Part shown: positions 6,401 to 7,792 of the stretch, piece by piece
Numbering within the stretch: position 1 is the first letter of the stretch
Layout: each line of letters starts with the position of its first letter
Assembly: GCA_017414845.1 (NCBI GenBank)
Contig: JAFQJY010000104.1
Span: 1-7,792 of the forward strand
DNA from: Alphaproteobacteria bacterium
Lineage (GTDB): Bacteria > Pseudomonadota > Alphaproteobacteria > RF32 > UBA3637
Direction: 5' to 3'
Length of the DNA stretch: 7,792 nucleotides
The notes under the pieces: generated by a model
What the model saw: only the letters and a program-made list of their open reading frames with translations
What the model was told of the DNA's origin: nothing
Database searches by the model: none
Position numbers and translations under genes: made by a program

Positions 6401-6418
6401 AACATATCAAGATATGTT
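6401..6418. promoter_or_regulatory. Perfect 8-2-8 palindrome, candidate operator in the divergent promoter
   Basis: AACATATC-AA-GATATGTT is a perfect inverted repeat with 8-base arms and a 2-base centre. It sits between the flippase-like gene and the lipoprotein gene. Because of its symmetry it offers a TATGTT -10-like hexamer on each strand: 6413-6418 on the plus strand, and 6406 to 6401 on the minus strand. A dimeric repressor bound here could block both promoters. No regulator family is identified. Confidence 0.5.
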
Positions 6419-6430
6419 AAACTTGTCCAA
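6401..6430 (-). promoter_or_regulatory. Candidate sigma-70-type promoter for the flippase-like gene
   Basis: Read on the minus strand, TTGGAC (6430 to 6425) and TATGTT (6406 to 6401) are separated by 18 bases, close to the -35/-10 consensus. A start of transcription near 6394 would give a leader of about 35 bases before ATG 6359, which is one reason to prefer that start. It is a match by eye in an AT-rich region. Confidence 0.35.
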
Positions 6431-6450
6431 AGAATAGGAAAGGGAATAAA

Positions 6451-6861
6451 ATGATAAAGAAAACACTGTATGTGATAATGATTTTGCTTGTTTCAGGGTG
6501 CAGTTATCTTCGTATTCAAACGAAAGAAGAAGCAACGCAGATGCCATATTCCAGACATCAAAGTTATTTTCGTCAGAAAGATTATGATGTTATGGGGCGT
6601 GTTCGTGGAGAGTACACGAAAGTCTGTCTTCTTTTTGGCATCTTATGTAATCAGGATATTGATATTTATGATGACTTACTTAAAAAGGGCGTGGAACTAG
6701 GCGCCAATGAAGTCATCAATGTCGTTATTGATGAGAACATGTCGTCATTGGTAACCTATCCGTTGTTTTCAAGACATAGGTTTGTCGCAAATGGATTGGC
6801 TATAAAAATTAAACCGATAGAGAATACGCAAAAGAACAGAAAAAAAACAGAAGAAGACTAG
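6451..6861 (+). CDS. Small putative lipoprotein
   Basis: This 136-aa protein starts at ATG 6451, six bases after AGGAAAGGG (6436-6444). Residues 1-17 are a typical lipoprotein signal: MIKK, a hydrophobic stretch, then the lipobox LVSGC with Cys17 as the lipidated residue. The residue after Cys is Ser, so transport to the outer membrane is plausible. The mature part has a core YDVMGRVRGEYTKVCLLFGI (45-64), then DIDIYDDLLKKGVELGANEV (69-88) and INVVID. This strand-loop-helix-strand pattern, ending in 'GANEVINV', recalls small TRL-like or YbjQ-like lipoproteins, although I cannot confirm either family. The C-terminus is Lys/Glu-rich and polar. It is divergently transcribed from the flippase-like gene and ends tail-to-tail with rlmN, the two stop codons overlapping in CTAG. 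Confidence 0.75.
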   Translation: MIKKTLYVIMILLVSGCSYLRIQTKEEATQMPYSRHQSYFRQKDYDVMGRVRGEYTKVCLLFGILCNQDIDIYDDLLKKGVELGANEVINVVIDENMSSLVTYPLFSRHRFVANGLAIKIKPIENTQKNRKKTEED

Positions 6862-7792
6862 TTCTGTGAGGCGTTAAAAATGGACTTAAGTTGTCCGCAA
6901 GCCGCCATAATGTCTTGTCCTCTGGCAACACGAACAGGGCAAGGAATGTGCGCTGTTTCAATTATTTTTTGAAAACGGGCAACATTTTTGGGTGTGGACG
7001 GTTTAAAAGAACATCCATCCCAAGGATTAAACGGGATTAAATTGACTTTTACTTCTAAATTTTTAGAAAGTTCAATCAATTCATGGGCGTGAGAGGGTGA
7101 ATCATTAACGTCATCCAACATAATATATTCAAAAGTAATATATTGCCTGTGTTCCAAACGTGTCTGATATTCCTGACAAGCCTTTATCAGCTTTTCAAGT
7201 GGCCAGCGTTTATTGACAGGCATCAATTTATCCCGCAGAGAATTGTTCGGGGCGTGCAAACTGATGGCTAATTTAACGCCTAAATCTGTTGCCAGATTAG
7301 GTATCTTGTCAGCAACACCGGATGTTGAAATCGTAATACGCCTTTTAGAAATGGCAATTCCTTCACCATCCATAGCAATTTTCATGGCTTTGACGGTATT
7401 ATCATAATTATGAAGCGGTTCTCCCATCCCCATAACAACGATATTTGATAAAAAACGGGTTTCATCCGTAGGTGTCGGCCATTCCTGATAACTGTCCCGA
7501 GCAACCATAAATTGTCCGATAATCTCAGCAGAGGTCAGATTCCGTTGCAGACCTTGTGTTCCTGTATGACAGAAAGCGCACTTTTGTGCACAGCCGACTT
7601 GTGTAGACAGACAGACTGCGCCTCTGTCTTCTTCCGGTATATAGACGGCTTCTACCTCTTTTCCGTCGCCAAAACGCATCAGCCATTTTCGGGTTGTGTC
7701 TTTTGAGGTTTGTTCGGTAATAATCTGAGGTCGTGTTATCGTATAGCGTTCTGCAAGTTTTTGTTGCAATCCTTTTGAAATAGATGTCATTA
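6858..7792 (-). CDS. rlmN: 23S rRNA/tRNA adenine-C2 methyltransferase RlmN (N-terminus cut by window edge)
   Basis: RlmN is a radical-SAM enzyme that methylates C2 of A2503 in 23S rRNA and A37 of some tRNAs in the cytoplasm. Numbering from the ATG at 7790, the 4Fe-4S motif CxxxCxxC is Cys67, Cys71 and Cys74 (CAQKCAFC). Cys60 and Cys298 (DIMAACGQL) correspond to the two catalytic cysteines of E. coli RlmN (118 and 355), with matching spacing. GMGEPLHNYDN (121-131) is the SAM-binding region, and ISLHAPNNSLRDKLMPVNK (177-195) is also typical of the family. The ATG at 7790 is probably internal: SISKGLQQKLAERYTI matches the 'mtnlSkalRekLae' region normally about 60-80 residues into the protein, so the N-terminal accessory domain lies beyond the window. 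FCHTGTQ is in alphaproteobacterial style. The catalytic core is intact. Confidence 0.96.
   Translation of the reverse strand, partial: MTSISKGLQQKLAERYTITRPQIITEQTSKDTTRKWLMRFGDGKEVEAVYIPEEDRGAVCLSTQVGCAQKCAFCHTGTQGLQRNLTSAEIIGQFMVARDSYQEWPTPTDETRFLSNIVVMGMGEPLHNYDNTVKAMKIAMDGEGIAISKRRITISTSGVADKIPNLATDLGVKLAISLHAPNNSLRDKLMPVNKRWPLEKLIKACQEYQTRLEHRQYITFEYIMLDDVNDSPSHAHELIELSKNLEVKVNLIPFNPWDGCSFKPSTPKNVARFQKIIETAHIPCPVRVARGQDIMAACGQLKSIFNASQN

Noticed and set aside
7213..7706. Two short plus-strand frames inside rlmN
   Set aside because: Both lie antisense to an intact, strongly conserved enzyme and show no start signals or family features.

Overview
The window suggests a low-GC, uncultured-type alphaproteobacterium, possibly a host- or gut-associated lineage. 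The main evidence is the partial RlmN at the right edge, whose radical-SAM region (FCHTGTQ, GMGEP, AACGQL) looks alphaproteobacterial. This taxonomic reading is an inference from protein style, since no rRNA or tRNA is present. Coding is very dense, with no gap over 300 bases and no RNA gene, CRISPR array or insertion sequence that I can support.

Positions 1-5440 (+ strand) form a compact, operon-like run. In order it holds: a partial HTH/LexA-like (S24-fold) regulator open at the left edge; a soluble unknown protein of 253 aa; a very acidic 506-aa unknown protein; a 143-aa reading frame that overlaps its end and has no convincing start site; a 466-aa exported secretin-like protein; and a 241-aa single-pass membrane protein with a Pro/Gln-rich N-terminus and a two-cysteine outer domain. 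Genes overlap or are separated by 8-15 bases, and most starts have strong Shine-Dalgarno sequences. The secretin-like protein plus a bitopic inner-membrane protein suggest an envelope-spanning machine, such as a divergent type IV pilus, a type II-like apparatus or a type IVB-like secretion apparatus. The soluble neighbours may be cytoplasmic components or cargo-handling parts. That functional reading is inference; only the secretin-like assignment rests on visible motifs.

Positions 5445-7792 are a different neighbourhood. A multi-pass MprF-N-terminal/UPF0104-type flippase-like protein lies on the minus strand, tail-to-tail with the operon. It diverges from a small lipoprotein gene across a very short intergenic region that carries a perfect 8-2-8 palindrome. 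The lipoprotein gene ends tail-to-tail with the minus-strand rlmN, the two stop codons overlapping in a CTAG.

The points most worth a second look are: the apparent -1 frame break between the acidic protein and the following frame (a single-base change would give one 635-aa protein); the highly reduced secretin with unknown partners; the S24-fold regulator that lines up with LexA without gaps but has Gly where the catalytic Lys should be; and the palindrome that places a TATGTT -10-like element on both strands of the divergent promoter.
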